DNA from: Micromonospora gifhornensis
GTDB taxonomy: Bacteria > Actinomycetota > Actinomycetes > Mycobacteriales > Micromonosporaceae
Reading direction: 5' to 3'
NCBI RefSeq assembly: GCF_016863515.1
Contig: NZ_BOPA01000014.1
Location: forward strand, 304,258-368,257
DNA: 64,000 nt
The notes beneath the pieces are model-generated. The model was not told the origin of the DNA. It ran no database searches and saw only the letters and a list, made by a program, of their open reading frames with translations. The translations under genes and the position numbers were made by a program. Shown in pieces: positions 26,501 through 35,723 of the stretch; position 1 is the stretch's first letter, and the number at the start of each line of letters is the position of its first letter.

Positions 26501-26617
26501 GCGCCAGCCGGCCAGGTGGGCGCGTTGCTCGCCGGCCAGGGCGGTGGGGCCGAAGGGCCAGCGTTCGTCGGGGCGCGCGCGCAGCGCCTCGACCGCCTCG
26601 ACGACGGGGGCGGTCAT
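23507..26617 (-). CDS. giant-operon protein 5: 1036-aa protein with PG-binding domain and H...SAGC C-terminus
   Basis: ATG 26617 overlaps the stop of protein 4 (ATGA). The N-terminal 430 residues parallel protein 6: RIRLLICG, NRFRLLYDA, then LRHGDSDAERRFGG and a PG-binding_1-like unit (VALLQRDLTELGF, FDASTESALRELQL). The middle is beta-rich with repeated short strand segments. The C-terminus contains FHDGHTNTG followed 16 residues after its first His by SAGC, reminiscent of the HX14-17(S/T)HGC box of L,D-transpeptidases but with Ala for the second His. No export signal. Possibly a structural or enzymatic wall-binding component; unknown. Confidence 0.8.
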   Translation of the reverse strand: MTAPVVEAVEALRARPDERWPFGPTALAGEQRAHLAGWRSYRSWLAAVEAGPHQPPWQPREVVRRIRLLICGAEPPETWQPDELIAHPHPWARTPLTVADAPRAALDGLYRTGRLQIGVGPTGAPRLVDTYPIWCLLDQRLGEPTPLGALYDGAALLGWPGLLAEAWLGYELRRRAAEQAVREAGDVWVEDPADLARPRQWLAEAIAERAGIERLLAVVDGLNLAAAWDPATPVSAMLARYYDPAGPATTDPTEQHAHNRFRLLYDAATPPVPRESDPARLAAALRPAVTSAAMFLVIRQHLGRHRHAWTVPDALEALHGTWGMSMLTELVDRFAGALLAGAAGDGWSAGDWPAAPTALGRYGGWHLRHGDSDAERRFGGQVRAAGPPHTPVALLQRDLTELGFTVADTGRFDASTESALRELQLVASHREVTATRAGVAGQSRRPAHRRHLGLPHGRLDEETAGTIDLWRRPGHHGMPDATRIVRPALAGLPAATVLSRTTRELYPWATLTAARDTTPLTPAQWRQVGDAQKDLWRRRLMVRAGFAVDEGGDPPYVLDVADGNLFHLEAVTEFYLNLNDPWLPRTTGDQVGRNVPRPPEDPGYHRVDLLDPSGVAATPLPPHPPNQFRLRLDGDADLTEVWRTDGHTPATSHRDLLFLAGTAPAAQRWFRVAAVEAATRTVTVHGSPQLVGPDQSWLLRRRPQIVVVDPVGERPHLVGTGARPGAAANQVVLDGDAGLTLLVLNFDTIHLPADVARPSGTYRIVGCDLATRTLTLDGEPALDGESSSWQIPAGVGGRFDPIPTGFRPDRRGTDHYGGVAIVVHAGRQHAAYSFTSFSAWRYQGGNRSAIRGNTHYECRSFRSGDAFKNYSLKVVTAGEGDHVAHGRYYLDDISNPRPLPGAPQTWQPFPPLLHVADDLDGKVYIRFHDGHTNTGDDAASSTGSAGCLVSPAYFEFRGTLIGLHQQERALLGLAPDPPLADLTPLGRAESRALWTRSSTNPVTPPPHLSAAEWENKIAARLWLVRPDERPAGPGAP

Positions 26618-28485
26618 GACTGCTCCGCCGGGGGTCGCTTCGGCGGGAGGCCGGGCCCTGCGGGTCGCGGTGCGGCCGGCGGCCCGCCCGGCTCGGGCGG
26701 GCCGGGCAGACCCGGCGCGGTGACCGGTCCGGGCCAGAGCACGTCGTGGTACCGGCCGCTGGCACCGCCGCCGCGGCCGACCCGGGTGCGTCGGCCCAGC
26801 CACAGGTGTTGGCGGCCGTCGGTCCAGCGGGCGTACTGCCAGGCGCGGGTGAGGTGGGTGCCGGCCCGGGTCACCTCCTCCCGGTGCAGCCGGTGCTGGC
26901 GGAGCTCGGCCAGCAACCGGCCCCAGGGCAGCGGGGCGGGCGTGCCGTCCAGCGGTGGGACCGCCCCGAGGTCGAGCATCTGCGCGGCCTGCGGCGACGG
27001 GTCCAGCGGGAACCAGTGGCCGGGGGTGTCGGTCCGCAGCCGGTAGCTTAGCGGCAGGTCCGGGTCGGCGGAGGGGGTGACAGTGCCGGCGGCGCGGCCG
27101 GCGGCGTGGTGTTCCGCCCGGTCCACCGGTCGCCCGTCGGGGCCGCAGGCGGTCGCCTCCACCGCCCACACCTGGTTGGCGCTCTCGTCGCGCAGCAGCC
27201 AGACCTCCTCGACGGGGGCCGAGTCGTGGCTGTCGTCCAGAGTGGGCAGCAGGGTGAAGGTGCTGTCCCGCAGCGAGAGGGGTCCGGTGCCGCCACTGAG
27301 CGGGTCGTACGCGCTGTGCTCGTAGATGGCGAACTCGGCGCCCCGCACCGCCGACCGGGTGGGCGGCACCAGCATCCGCTGCCCGAAGGTGTCGTGTACG
27401 ACGAGCGAGGAGACCCGGCACACCGAGCCGACCTCCATCGCCACCGGGAACAGGAAGAAGTCGTTGCTGTAGACGGTGGCGTACTCGACGAGCAGCATGG
27501 TGGCGATGCTGTCCCCGGCGGCCCGGACGCTGCCGAAGTCGACCGCCGCGTTTTCGAACTCCCACCACCGGGCGGCGGGCATGCCCCGGAAGGTGACAGG
27601 GGTCGGGATGCCCGAGGCGAGGAACGGGCGGCCCGTCCCACCGGGGTCGCTGGCGACGGCCCCCAGCGACCCGCCGGGCACGTGGTCGAAGGCGTACCAG
27701 TCCAGGCTGCCGGAGGCGTACTCGTCGGTGGTGAGGACGAACTCCGGTTCGCCGCCGACGGCGGGGGCGGCCAGCGACACCTGGTACTCCAGCCGCTGCG
27801 GCGACCAGGTGGGCAGTTCCGGCAGGGCCCGCCCGGTCACCCCGTCGTACCAAGCGAGGAAGCGCAACGCCGCGGCCCGGACGGGCCGCGCGGCCGCGCT
27901 GGTCAGGGGCGGCAGCGCGGGCAGCGTCGGACGCCCCCCGTCGGGCGGGCGCAGCCCCGAGTCGAGGGCGGCGAAGAGCGCCACCCCGTCCGGCACCCGG
28001 GCTGCGAGCAGCCGGTCCCCGGCCGGCAGGCCCTCGGTGGGGACGGGATGCGTGGCCAGCAGCCCGGCGACGTAGCCAACCTGGCTCTCGGCGGGCAGCA
28101 TGGTGCCCTCCCATTCCTCGGCCAGCAGGGTCAGGAAGTACCCACCGGCCCGCAGGGCCAGGTCCCGGGTGCCCTCGGTGCCGACCACCGCCGGTTCCGA
28201 CTCGACCAGGGCCTCCAGGGGCACGGTACCGACGTCGTACCGCAGCCCTGTGGCACCGCCCGGGCCGGTGGGGGGTGGCCCGGGATGTAGCCGGGTCAGC
28301 CCGGTGACCGTGCCGCGCAACCGGGCCCAGACCGGGGTACCGGCGTCCGTAGCGGCGAACTCACCGAGCTGCCACTGCCGGGTCAGCAGCCACAGGGGAT
28401 CGGCGATGCCCGCCTGGAGGCCCTCCTCCCCGGTCCGTTCCCGGACCGTCGGCTCCAGCCGGGCCCAACCGTTCTGCATGCTCAT
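26614..28485 (-). CDS. giant-operon protein 4: 623-aa conserved protein of unknown function
   Basis: ATG 28485 has a strong GGGGAG site five bases upstream, 13 bases after protein 3. Hallmark segments are LQAGIADPLWLLTRQWQLGEF near the start and YSNDFFLFPVAMEVGSVCRV in the middle; the latter is followed by a DTFGQR motif. The protein is mixed alpha/beta with a Pro/Gly-rich C-terminal 60 residues. I recall such proteins in other bacteria next to DUF6603 genes, but no function is assigned. No signal or membrane segment. It overlaps protein 5 by four bases. Confidence 0.8.
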   Translation of the reverse strand: MSMQNGWARLEPTVRERTGEEGLQAGIADPLWLLTRQWQLGEFAATDAGTPVWARLRGTVTGLTRLHPGPPPTGPGGATGLRYDVGTVPLEALVESEPAVVGTEGTRDLALRAGGYFLTLLAEEWEGTMLPAESQVGYVAGLLATHPVPTEGLPAGDRLLAARVPDGVALFAALDSGLRPPDGGRPTLPALPPLTSAAARPVRAAALRFLAWYDGVTGRALPELPTWSPQRLEYQVSLAAPAVGGEPEFVLTTDEYASGSLDWYAFDHVPGGSLGAVASDPGGTGRPFLASGIPTPVTFRGMPAARWWEFENAAVDFGSVRAAGDSIATMLLVEYATVYSNDFFLFPVAMEVGSVCRVSSLVVHDTFGQRMLVPPTRSAVRGAEFAIYEHSAYDPLSGGTGPLSLRDSTFTLLPTLDDSHDSAPVEEVWLLRDESANQVWAVEATACGPDGRPVDRAEHHAAGRAAGTVTPSADPDLPLSYRLRTDTPGHWFPLDPSPQAAQMLDLGAVPPLDGTPAPLPWGRLLAELRQHRLHREEVTRAGTHLTRAWQYARWTDGRQHLWLGRRTRVGRGGGASGRYHDVLWPGPVTAPGLPGPPEPGGPPAAPRPAGPGLPPKRPPAEQS

Positions 28486-28498
28486 GACTTCTCCCCGC

Positions 28499-31400
28499 TC
28501 ACAGGTCGGCGTTGGTCCAGGACATGACCTCGTACGTGAAGGCCCCGACGAGCTCGTGGTACGCCTCGGTCGACGGCTCGTCGTGCTCCCACGCCCCCTG
28601 CACGGCCAGGGTCGCGGGCACCGGCGTCCAGTGCTTGGTCTTGATGATCGGTTTGCCGCGGTCGTTGTATTCGACCGGCGGTTTCGGGCGACCGGGCACC
28701 CGCAGGGTCACCGCCGCCCTGCCCGGCACGGCGGCCGGTACCAACCCGGTCACGGGCAGGTCGAGTCCGAGCACCCGGAAGGTGATCGGTGGATCCCTGT
28801 GCGGGATCGGCACTGTCGGCAGCAGGTGGCCGTCGACCTCGAGCACCACGGTGGCGTCGTACTGGTCCTGGCGCACGACGGCGGGGGTGACGGCGGTGAT
28901 GGTGACCCGGGGGGTGACGCGGACCAGCCAGGTGGCGATGCCACCCCGGGTGACCAGCCGCAGTTCGTACGTGTCGACCGCGGGGTAGTCGGTGCCGGTG
29001 CGGGCCGCGCTCAGTTCCAGTTCGGTCTGGTCCGGCGACTGGGCGAGCACCCGGAGCCGCAGCCCGGGCTTGTCGACGCTCCACGTGCTGGTCTCCTGCG
29101 GGATGTGCAGGTTCTCGCCGGTGACGATGACCTGCACGGTGCGCCCCTGCCGGATTCCGGCGAGCGCTGTCTGCGTTCCCTTCAGGACGACGGAGCCGAT
29201 CCGGGGCTGCCCGGCGACCTTCGGCACCCCGAAGGTCGCCGGCACCGATGCCAGCCGGCTCACCTCCACCGCGCCGGGGGCGGTCGTCGGCCACAGCGGC
29301 AGGTACGCCAGCGAGCTGAGAAGGTGCTCGGGGATGAGGTCGGTGCGGTCCACGGATCGGAGCTTGACCAGGTCGATGGTCTCGTTGACGGTCGCGGCCA
29401 GGTCGTCGAGGGTCCAGCTGCTGCCGGCCGGCCGGGGCGAGACGGCCAGCAGCACGGCCTGCGGTGCCTGCGCCCCGGGCGCGTCGTAGTGGTACGCGAC
29501 CGCCGTCGTCTCCCGGCGGGCCGGCACCACCTCGCCCCACTCGTCGAGCAGCAGCCCGGCCAGCGAGCCGGTGGCGGCCGGGCCGGCACCGACCGCGACG
29601 AGCGAGGTCACCCCGGTCGGCACGGTGTCGGCCGGGTCCAGCGGCGGCAGACCGACCCAGCGCCGGGCCGGTTCCCCGGCGGCCGGCGCGGGCACCTGAC
29701 CGATACTCAGGTCCAGACCCCACCCGGTCGCCAGCGCCTGACCGAACCGGCAGACGGTCTCGACCGCCGCGACCGCCGGCCGGATCCGGGCCGTCCGGGC
29801 GAACCAGGCCAGCGGCTCCTGACCGGCCGGCGCGCCGCTGACCGAGGTGCCGGCGAACGCGCGGGCGACCTGGCCCGCATCGGCCGGGGTGAACCGGGGT
29901 ACCACCAGGAAACCCGGCCCGAAGACGGCCCGGAGCAGGTCGACCCAGTCCGGTGCCCGGCTGGCCCGCGCCGCGATCTCGTCCGCCGCCATGCTGCGGC
30001 GCCGCACCTCGGCGTAGCCGGCGAGGACCTGGGTGGTGAGGGTGGCCACGGCGGCGGCGGTCACCTCGGCCGCGGGCCCACCGTCCGCTGCGGTGGCGTC
30101 GAGGATGTGCCGGGCCACCGGCACCACGTTCGGCACCCCGAAGGCGGTGGCGGTGAGCAGGTGCGCCGCCGCCGCGCTCAGGTCGGCGACGGCCTCAGGA
30201 TGCCCGTCGTCCTCGGTGTCCCCGACGGCGTCGCGCAGCGCCGCCCGCAGGGTGGTCAGGCCCAGGTGGGCCACCGTCGCCCGCTGCCGCAACTCGTCCA
30301 GGAGCACCCCGTCCGGCTCGTCCTCGTCGCCCGCCGTGCCACCGGCGGCCAGGTCGGTGCGGGTCAGCGGACGGGCGGTGGAGAGCACCGCCGCGATCGA
30401 GCGCAGCACCTCCAGCAGGTCGGTGAGGTAGACCTGGCCGACGCTGAGCGGACCGGCCGGGTCCGGCAGGAGCCGCACGGTGGCATCCGGTCCGACGCCG
30501 CTCGGGCGGCGCGCCGGGTCCAGGTGGTGCCAGGCGAGCCGGCTCTCGATCCCGGCCGGGTCGTCGGCGTACCCGAGCAGGTCCAGCGGGTACGGCAGCG
30601 CGTCGTCGAGGGTGACCCGGCGGGTCGGGGCCAGGGCCGCGCCGGTCGCCGGGTCGACGAAGGTGAGGTCGGCGACCACCCGATCGGCGGGGCCCAGCAC
30701 CGCCGCCACCCAGGCGGCGAGGGCGGGCTCGGCGGTCTCCCGGGGGCCGGCCTGCCACCCGCCCGACCCGGCGCCGGGCGGGGGCGCGTCCAGCATCAGC
30801 AGGAGCCGGTGGGTGATCCCGGCGCCGGTGCGGGGGGTACGGACCACCTCCAGCTCCGGCGGGGCGACCCCGTCGACCTTGCCGATCGCCAGCGCCGCGC
30901 TGGCCCGCGGGTAGTTGCCCTGCAACGTGTGGTGCAGCCCTTCGGCGACAGAGAGGTCACCGACCGCGTCGAGGGCTTCCCGGGCCACCTCGATCGCCGG
31001 TCCGACGGCGGCCAGCGGGGGCAGCCCGCCGACCCCCCAGCGCAGCTGCCCGGCGGTGTGTGCGGTGAGCAGCGCGACCCCGTCGACCACCTCCTGCTCA
31101 CCGGTCTGACCGGCCAGCGCGGCGACCGCCCGACGTAGCGCGGGGATGCCCGCCGCCTGCCCGGTGTCGTGCAGGGCCCGCTCGATGCGGTACCCGATCA
31201 GCGCCGCCAGGGTCTGCCCCTGGCGCAGCCCCTCGATGACGGCGGTGCCGAGCCGGACCCGGCGGGAGGAGAGGTCGAGGGCGAAGGGGCTGGTGCCGGT
31301 GGCGCCGGCCTCCTCGGCGTGGTTGAGGTGACCGGCGCGCAGCACGGCGGCGGTCGCCGCCTGGGCCACGCTCGGCGCGTGCAGGTAGCCGGCGTCGCTG

Positions 31401-33478
31401 GCGCGGCGCAGCAGGCCGGGCGCCTCACCCGGCGGGATCTGGTCGGCCGGTACGGCGAGGTCCTGGCTGCCGGGGGTCAGGTTCTCGACGAAGCCGTACC
31501 CGCCGAGGGCGAGCCCGGCGTGCGGGTCGGCGCGCAGCCGGGCGAGCCGCCGGGTGGCCACCGAGGTGGCCCAGGCGTCGAACCGGAACCCGGCCAGGTC
31601 CAGCGACTCCCGGGTGGCCAGATCGACCACCCGGGCGGGCCGGGTGGCCAGGTCGTCGAGGGCGGCCAGCAGTTCCTCGTACCGGTTCAGCGGCGGCGGT
31701 TCGGCGGCGGGGTCGCCGAAGTGGCCCCGGGCCGGGTAGCCCCGCACGTCCGGTGCCGGACCGGTGGCGACCAGCCGGGCCGCGTGCCGCAGCAGCAGGT
31801 ACAGCACCGAGTCGGCCGGCTTGCCCGGCCAGCCACCGGCCTCGACGTCGGCGGGCAGGGTGGCCAGCAGCCGGGCCCGCAGGGCGGCGAGCCACGGCAC
31901 GGTCGGCGCCGTCAGGTCGGCCGCGACCGTCGGCAGGTGCCCGTCGTGGAGGGTCGCGCCGGTGAACGCCTTCACGGCGTCGAACGCCGTGAACGGCGGC
32001 ACCCCCAACGCCGCGCTGATCCGCTGGTGCATGAGCTGGGCCCCGACGACCCGCCCGGCCAGTTGGGACCGGTCGAGCCCTTCCGGTCCCCCCTCGAAGC
32101 CGAGGGCCCGGTCGAACCACTCGTGCGCGCCGAAGACACCCCGCATGGCGTAGCCGTCGGAGACCGGGCGGCGCTTGAGCATCTCCAGCACCGGTTTCGT
32201 CTCCGGTCGGCTGGTGGTGAGGGCGGTCAGCCAGGTCGGGCGCAGGCGGCGGACGAGGTCGGCCACCCGGGCGCCGGTCGGGTCGGTCGGGTCGGCCTGG
32301 TAGCGGTCCAGGGAGACGACCGGGAGCACGCCGTACGGCTGGTTGCCGATCCGCAGTGTGGCCAGGGGGCCCCGGGCCCGGACCCAGTCCACGAAGTGCC
32401 GCCGGTACGGCTCCAGCCGGGTGGGACCGACGGTGGTCAGGAACCGTTCCAGCAGGTACCCCCAGGTGGCGGGCCAGAGGGCGGCGTTCATCGCCTGGGC
32501 GTCGCGCGACTCCCGTCCCTCGGCCCCCTCGACCCGGCCGAACACCTTGCGGGGTACGCCGAGCGCGGCGGCCAGCCGGGCCGCGTCGGAGCCGTCGTCG
32601 GCGGCATCGGGGAGGAGTTCCCGGCGGCTGGTGTGGGCGGCGAGGCCCGCCTCGTTGAGGCCGGAGGGGCCGCGTTCGGTGTTGTTCGTCGGGGTGCCCT
32701 GGGCGACCAGGGCGAGTCCGTCGGTGTAGCGGTGCGAGGTGAGCAGCGCGGCGAGGTCGGCGGCGCCACGCACCCCGGCGGTGCCGTCGGGGTCACCCGG
32801 GCGGGCCTCGACCCGGACCCCGAGGACGACGAGCCGGTCCAGGACCAGTTGGGTGGGGCTGAGCGGGACCCGCAGCAGCATGCCCGCCGCCTCGCCCTCG
32901 GCGGGGTCGATCATCCAGGCCATGCCCGGCGGCACGTCGAGGGGGTCCGGCCGGTGCCCGGAGGCATCCGGTGCCGACGGCGGCGCGGGCGTGACGGCCT
33001 CGCCCGGCGGCGGGCTGACCGCGAGGTCGCGGGGGATCGGTGCGGTCTCCCGCTGGAACACCACCTGGCCGGCGCGGTACCCGAGCACCACGAAGCGGTC
33101 CGGCAGGGCGCGGGCGCGTACCGGCTGCGACCACATGGCCGGACGGTCGCCCAAAGGCTCCCCGTCGGTGGGTCGCCGGGCGAGCCAGGCGGCGCGGGTC
33201 TCGCCGAACTGTTCGACGAGCCGGGCCCACGCGGAGACCACGTCGGGCGCGTCCGGGTCGGGATCGCGCCCACCGGCGGCGAGGAATTCCTTGCGGGCCT
33301 GCGTCTCGACCGGGGTCAGCCCCGGCTCGTGGGAGTCGAAGTGGATCTGGTCGGGGTAGACCCGGACCAGCAGGTCGGCGCCGGGCTGGCCGCCGGACCG
33401 GGGTAGGTACCGGGTCTCGATCCGGTACGGCAGCAGGGCGATCGGCGTGCCGGTGGGCACGGCGGTGATGTCGGGCAT
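28499..33478 (-). CDS. giant-operon protein 3: 1659-aa conserved protein with C-terminal beta-sandwich repeats
   Basis: The largest gene of the window. The N-terminus carries LLPYRIETRYL and LLVRVYPDQIHFDSHEP, a recurrent signature of large uncharacterised proteins (the 'LLPxRLETRF / RVYPDxxHxD' type). Residues 300-1350 are mostly helical. The C-terminal 300 residues look like two or three IPT/Ig-like sandwiches (GRTVQVIVTGENLHI; ITAVTPAVVRQDQYDATVVLEVDGH). The ATG at 33478 is 19 bases after protein 2, with GGAG 11 bases upstream. It is cytoplasmic by sequence. Its size and modularity suggest a structural scaffold; this is inference. Confidence 0.8.
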   Translation of the reverse strand: MPDITAVPTGTPIALLPYRIETRYLPRSGGQPGADLLVRVYPDQIHFDSHEPGLTPVETQARKEFLAAGGRDPDPDAPDVVSAWARLVEQFGETRAAWLARRPTDGEPLGDRPAMWSQPVRARALPDRFVVLGYRAGQVVFQRETAPIPRDLAVSPPPGEAVTPAPPSAPDASGHRPDPLDVPPGMAWMIDPAEGEAAGMLLRVPLSPTQLVLDRLVVLGVRVEARPGDPDGTAGVRGAADLAALLTSHRYTDGLALVAQGTPTNNTERGPSGLNEAGLAAHTSRRELLPDAADDGSDAARLAAALGVPRKVFGRVEGAEGRESRDAQAMNAALWPATWGYLLERFLTTVGPTRLEPYRRHFVDWVRARGPLATLRIGNQPYGVLPVVSLDRYQADPTDPTGARVADLVRRLRPTWLTALTTSRPETKPVLEMLKRRPVSDGYAMRGVFGAHEWFDRALGFEGGPEGLDRSQLAGRVVGAQLMHQRISAALGVPPFTAFDAVKAFTGATLHDGHLPTVAADLTAPTVPWLAALRARLLATLPADVEAGGWPGKPADSVLYLLLRHAARLVATGPAPDVRGYPARGHFGDPAAEPPPLNRYEELLAALDDLATRPARVVDLATRESLDLAGFRFDAWATSVATRRLARLRADPHAGLALGGYGFVENLTPGSQDLAVPADQIPPGEAPGLLRRASDAGYLHAPSVAQAATAAVLRAGHLNHAEEAGATGTSPFALDLSSRRVRLGTAVIEGLRQGQTLAALIGYRIERALHDTGQAAGIPALRRAVAALAGQTGEQEVVDGVALLTAHTAGQLRWGVGGLPPLAAVGPAIEVAREALDAVGDLSVAEGLHHTLQGNYPRASAALAIGKVDGVAPPELEVVRTPRTGAGITHRLLLMLDAPPPGAGSGGWQAGPRETAEPALAAWVAAVLGPADRVVADLTFVDPATGAALAPTRRVTLDDALPYPLDLLGYADDPAGIESRLAWHHLDPARRPSGVGPDATVRLLPDPAGPLSVGQVYLTDLLEVLRSIAAVLSTARPLTRTDLAAGGTAGDEDEPDGVLLDELRQRATVAHLGLTTLRAALRDAVGDTEDDGHPEAVADLSAAAAHLLTATAFGVPNVVPVARHILDATAADGGPAAEVTAAAVATLTTQVLAGYAEVRRRSMAADEIAARASRAPDWVDLLRAVFGPGFLVVPRFTPADAGQVARAFAGTSVSGAPAGQEPLAWFARTARIRPAVAAVETVCRFGQALATGWGLDLSIGQVPAPAAGEPARRWVGLPPLDPADTVPTGVTSLVAVGAGPAATGSLAGLLLDEWGEVVPARRETTAVAYHYDAPGAQAPQAVLLAVSPRPAGSSWTLDDLAATVNETIDLVKLRSVDRTDLIPEHLLSSLAYLPLWPTTAPGAVEVSRLASVPATFGVPKVAGQPRIGSVVLKGTQTALAGIRQGRTVQVIVTGENLHIPQETSTWSVDKPGLRLRVLAQSPDQTELELSAARTGTDYPAVDTYELRLVTRGGIATWLVRVTPRVTITAVTPAVVRQDQYDATVVLEVDGHLLPTVPIPHRDPPITFRVLGLDLPVTGLVPAAVPGRAAVTLRVPGRPKPPVEYNDRGKPIIKTKHWTPVPATLAVQGAWEHDEPSTEAYHELVGAFTYEVMSWTNADL

Positions 33479-33497
33479 GGTGTCTCGTTCTCCGGCC

Positions 33498-35723
33498 TCA
33501 GTCGGCGGTGAGCAGGTCGGCGGCGTGGATCAGCACCCGCAGTGGCAGCCGCAGGGTGCGGCGGGCGACCTCGGCGGCGGTCACCCCGGCGCCGGCGAGG
33601 GGGTCGCCGGTGGGGGGCGGGCCGAACCGGGTCTCGGTGGGTTGTTCGGCGAAGACGAAGAACCAACCCGGGGCGTCGGCCTGCCCGGTCGCCTGCTCCT
33701 CGGTCAGGTCGAAGCCGAAGTAGCGCAGGTCCGCGCCGAGGGTGCCGCCGAAGATCGGGTACGCCACGTTGCCGGGGACGGCCTCGTCCGCCGGGGCGGT
33801 CCGTGAGGCGGCGCGGACCGCGTAGACGGCCGTGCGCGGGTGGCGGCGCAGCAGTTCACCACGGACCGCCAGGACCAGGCGCGCGGTGTCGCCGGTGACC
33901 ACCTGGTCGAGCCGTCGGTCGGTCGGCCAACTGTCGATCGGCGGCACGTCGGCGGCGCCGTCGCCGCCCTGGCCGCGCTGGTCCCAGAAATGCCGGAACA
34001 GGGTGGCCCGTTCGGCCAGGGGAAAGTCCCGCCACCGCAGCTCGCTGGCGAGTTCGGTGGTCAGCCCGGCGAGGAAGGCGGCGACGAAGCGGGGGTTGGT
34101 CTCCAACGCGACCACGCTGTCCGGCGGGATCCGGTCCGCGCCGGGCAGCAGGAACTGCGGTGCGAGCCGGGCCAGTTCGCCGACCATCGGGGTCGGGAAG
34201 GTCGGTGCCACCCGGATCCGGTCCGGCTGGTCGGCGCCGGTGGCCCCGTTGAGGCGGCTGTCCACCCGCTGCTTGACGGTCCGGGCCGGTTCGAGGGCGC
34301 GGGTCAGGGCCGCCACGTCGGCCGGCGCGACGGTGACCGGGGCCGGTGCGGCGACCCGTCGGGCGATGGGGCCGCGCCGCCGGCTGACCCGCCGGTACGC
34401 GGTCGTGGTCACCAGCGGTGCCCCGGCGGTGCGTCCCAGCGGCGCCGCCAGTTGGGTCAGGGTCAGCCCGTCGGCCGGCAGGCCGGTGAGCCGGCGGGCG
34501 TGCAGGCTGCCGTTGACGGTTTTCGCGACGTCGCTGGTGGCCAGCAGTTGGTTGACCGGTCGGACGTCGCCGGCCTGCTGCCAGGCCGCCGCGACCAGGT
34601 CCTCCTGACGGTCCCGGACGACCGCGGCGGCCAGCCCCGCGACGCCCCGGTACCGGGGGTCGAGGTTCAGCTCGGCCAGCCAGCCGGTGTCGCCGGCCGA
34701 TACCGTCCGCCGGTCGACGTGCTCGCCGCCGTACAGGGGAGCGGCGCTGCCCGAGCCGGTGCCGACGAGCGGGGCGAGGGCCTGCCGTACCCAGTCCGGT
34801 GGGGCGGTGTGGCCGCTGCCGGGGCGTACCAGCGCGCCGTCGAACGGGGGCAGCGGCGCCGCCCCGGTCGGGGCGGTGAGCCCGCTGCCGGCCAGGTCGA
34901 AGGGGCGCCGGCCGGCACCGTCGGGAGCCGACCGGAACCGCAGCGCCCGGACCAGGTCGGCGAAGCTGTGGCCGACGCCGGTGCTGAACTCCCAGTGGTG
35001 GTAGACCGGCAGGGTCACCTCCTGGTCGGTGTCGTGCCAGGCCGGTCCGGTCCCCTCGGGCAGCGGCAGGTTCAGCCCGGCCGCCCGGCCGATGGCGAAG
35101 GTCGGTACGAGGCAGGCGTGGTAGCGGGCGTCGGGTCGTAGCGGGGTGGGGCAGATCAGCCGGGAGACGGTCCGCTCCGGCGCCTGGCGCAGCACCTGGG
35201 CAGCGGACTCGCCGGTGGCGAGGGCACCGACCAGTTGCACGTGCGCCCAGGCCCAGGAGTGGGTGAGGTCGGGTAGTTCCCGCCGGGCGTCGGCGGGCGT
35301 ACGGATCTCCAGCACGGTGGTGTTGCGCACCCCGTCCGTGCGCAGCCGGACTCCGGGCTGTTGGCGGACCGCCACCAGGCAGAGCCACGGCGGGAGCCGG
35401 TCGCCGGTCGGGGGCAGCGGGGTGAACAGCCAGGGCAGGGTCGGCGAGTCGAGGTCCAGGGTGGGGTAGTGGTCCGGCTCGAAGCCGAGGGTGTCGGGCG
35501 GCGGGTCGGTGCGGAGAACCTGGTGCGGGGCGAGCCCCGTCACGTCGCCGGGGCCGAGGGTGGCGACGGCGATGTCGCCGAGGGACTCCTCGTTCAGGGT
35601 CGCGGTGACGGTGACGGTGACGTGGCCGCGGCGCGGGTCCTCACCGGGGCCCGGCGCGCGGAGCCGGTTGGCCAGGCCCTCCCTGGCCCAGGGCAGGAAA
35701 TGGTAGGTCGAGGACACGGTCAC
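33498..35723 (-). CDS. giant-operon protein 2: 741-aa conserved protein of unknown function
   Basis: GTG 35723 overlaps the stop of the DUF6603-like gene (GTGA). The N-terminus reads STYHFLPWAREGLANRL and continues into a beta-rich VTVTVTATL stretch; later WLCLVAVRQQPGV and DLTHSWAWAHVQLVG are distinctive. Near the C-terminus FGGTLGADLRYFGFDLTEEQ and PGWFFVFAEQPTETRFG form a conserved end module. No enzymatic motif is recognised. It is probably the partner of proteins 1 and 3 in a complex, as the genes are coupled. No export signal. Confidence 0.8.
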   Translation of the reverse strand: MTVSSTYHFLPWAREGLANRLRAPGPGEDPRRGHVTVTVTATLNEESLGDIAVATLGPGDVTGLAPHQVLRTDPPPDTLGFEPDHYPTLDLDSPTLPWLFTPLPPTGDRLPPWLCLVAVRQQPGVRLRTDGVRNTTVLEIRTPADARRELPDLTHSWAWAHVQLVGALATGESAAQVLRQAPERTVSRLICPTPLRPDARYHACLVPTFAIGRAAGLNLPLPEGTGPAWHDTDQEVTLPVYHHWEFSTGVGHSFADLVRALRFRSAPDGAGRRPFDLAGSGLTAPTGAAPLPPFDGALVRPGSGHTAPPDWVRQALAPLVGTGSGSAAPLYGGEHVDRRTVSAGDTGWLAELNLDPRYRGVAGLAAAVVRDRQEDLVAAAWQQAGDVRPVNQLLATSDVAKTVNGSLHARRLTGLPADGLTLTQLAAPLGRTAGAPLVTTTAYRRVSRRRGPIARRVAAPAPVTVAPADVAALTRALEPARTVKQRVDSRLNGATGADQPDRIRVAPTFPTPMVGELARLAPQFLLPGADRIPPDSVVALETNPRFVAAFLAGLTTELASELRWRDFPLAERATLFRHFWDQRGQGGDGAADVPPIDSWPTDRRLDQVVTGDTARLVLAVRGELLRRHPRTAVYAVRAASRTAPADEAVPGNVAYPIFGGTLGADLRYFGFDLTEEQATGQADAPGWFFVFAEQPTETRFGPPPTGDPLAGAGVTAAEVARRTLRLPLRVLIHAADLLTAD

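Noticed and set aside
23237..27046. Very long plus-strand open frame (1269 codons) opposite the giant genes
   Set aside because: It is antisense to two well-supported genes, is Gly/Arg/Pro/Val-biased with no domain pattern, and is the usual by-product of GC-rich third positions on the coding strand.
28100..33406. Further long plus-strand frames (1012 and 745 codons) opposite the 1659-aa gene
   Set aside because: Same antisense artefact: repetitive Gly/Arg/Gln composition, no start signals, and the minus-strand reading shows coherent domain-like sequence and overlapping gene junctions.
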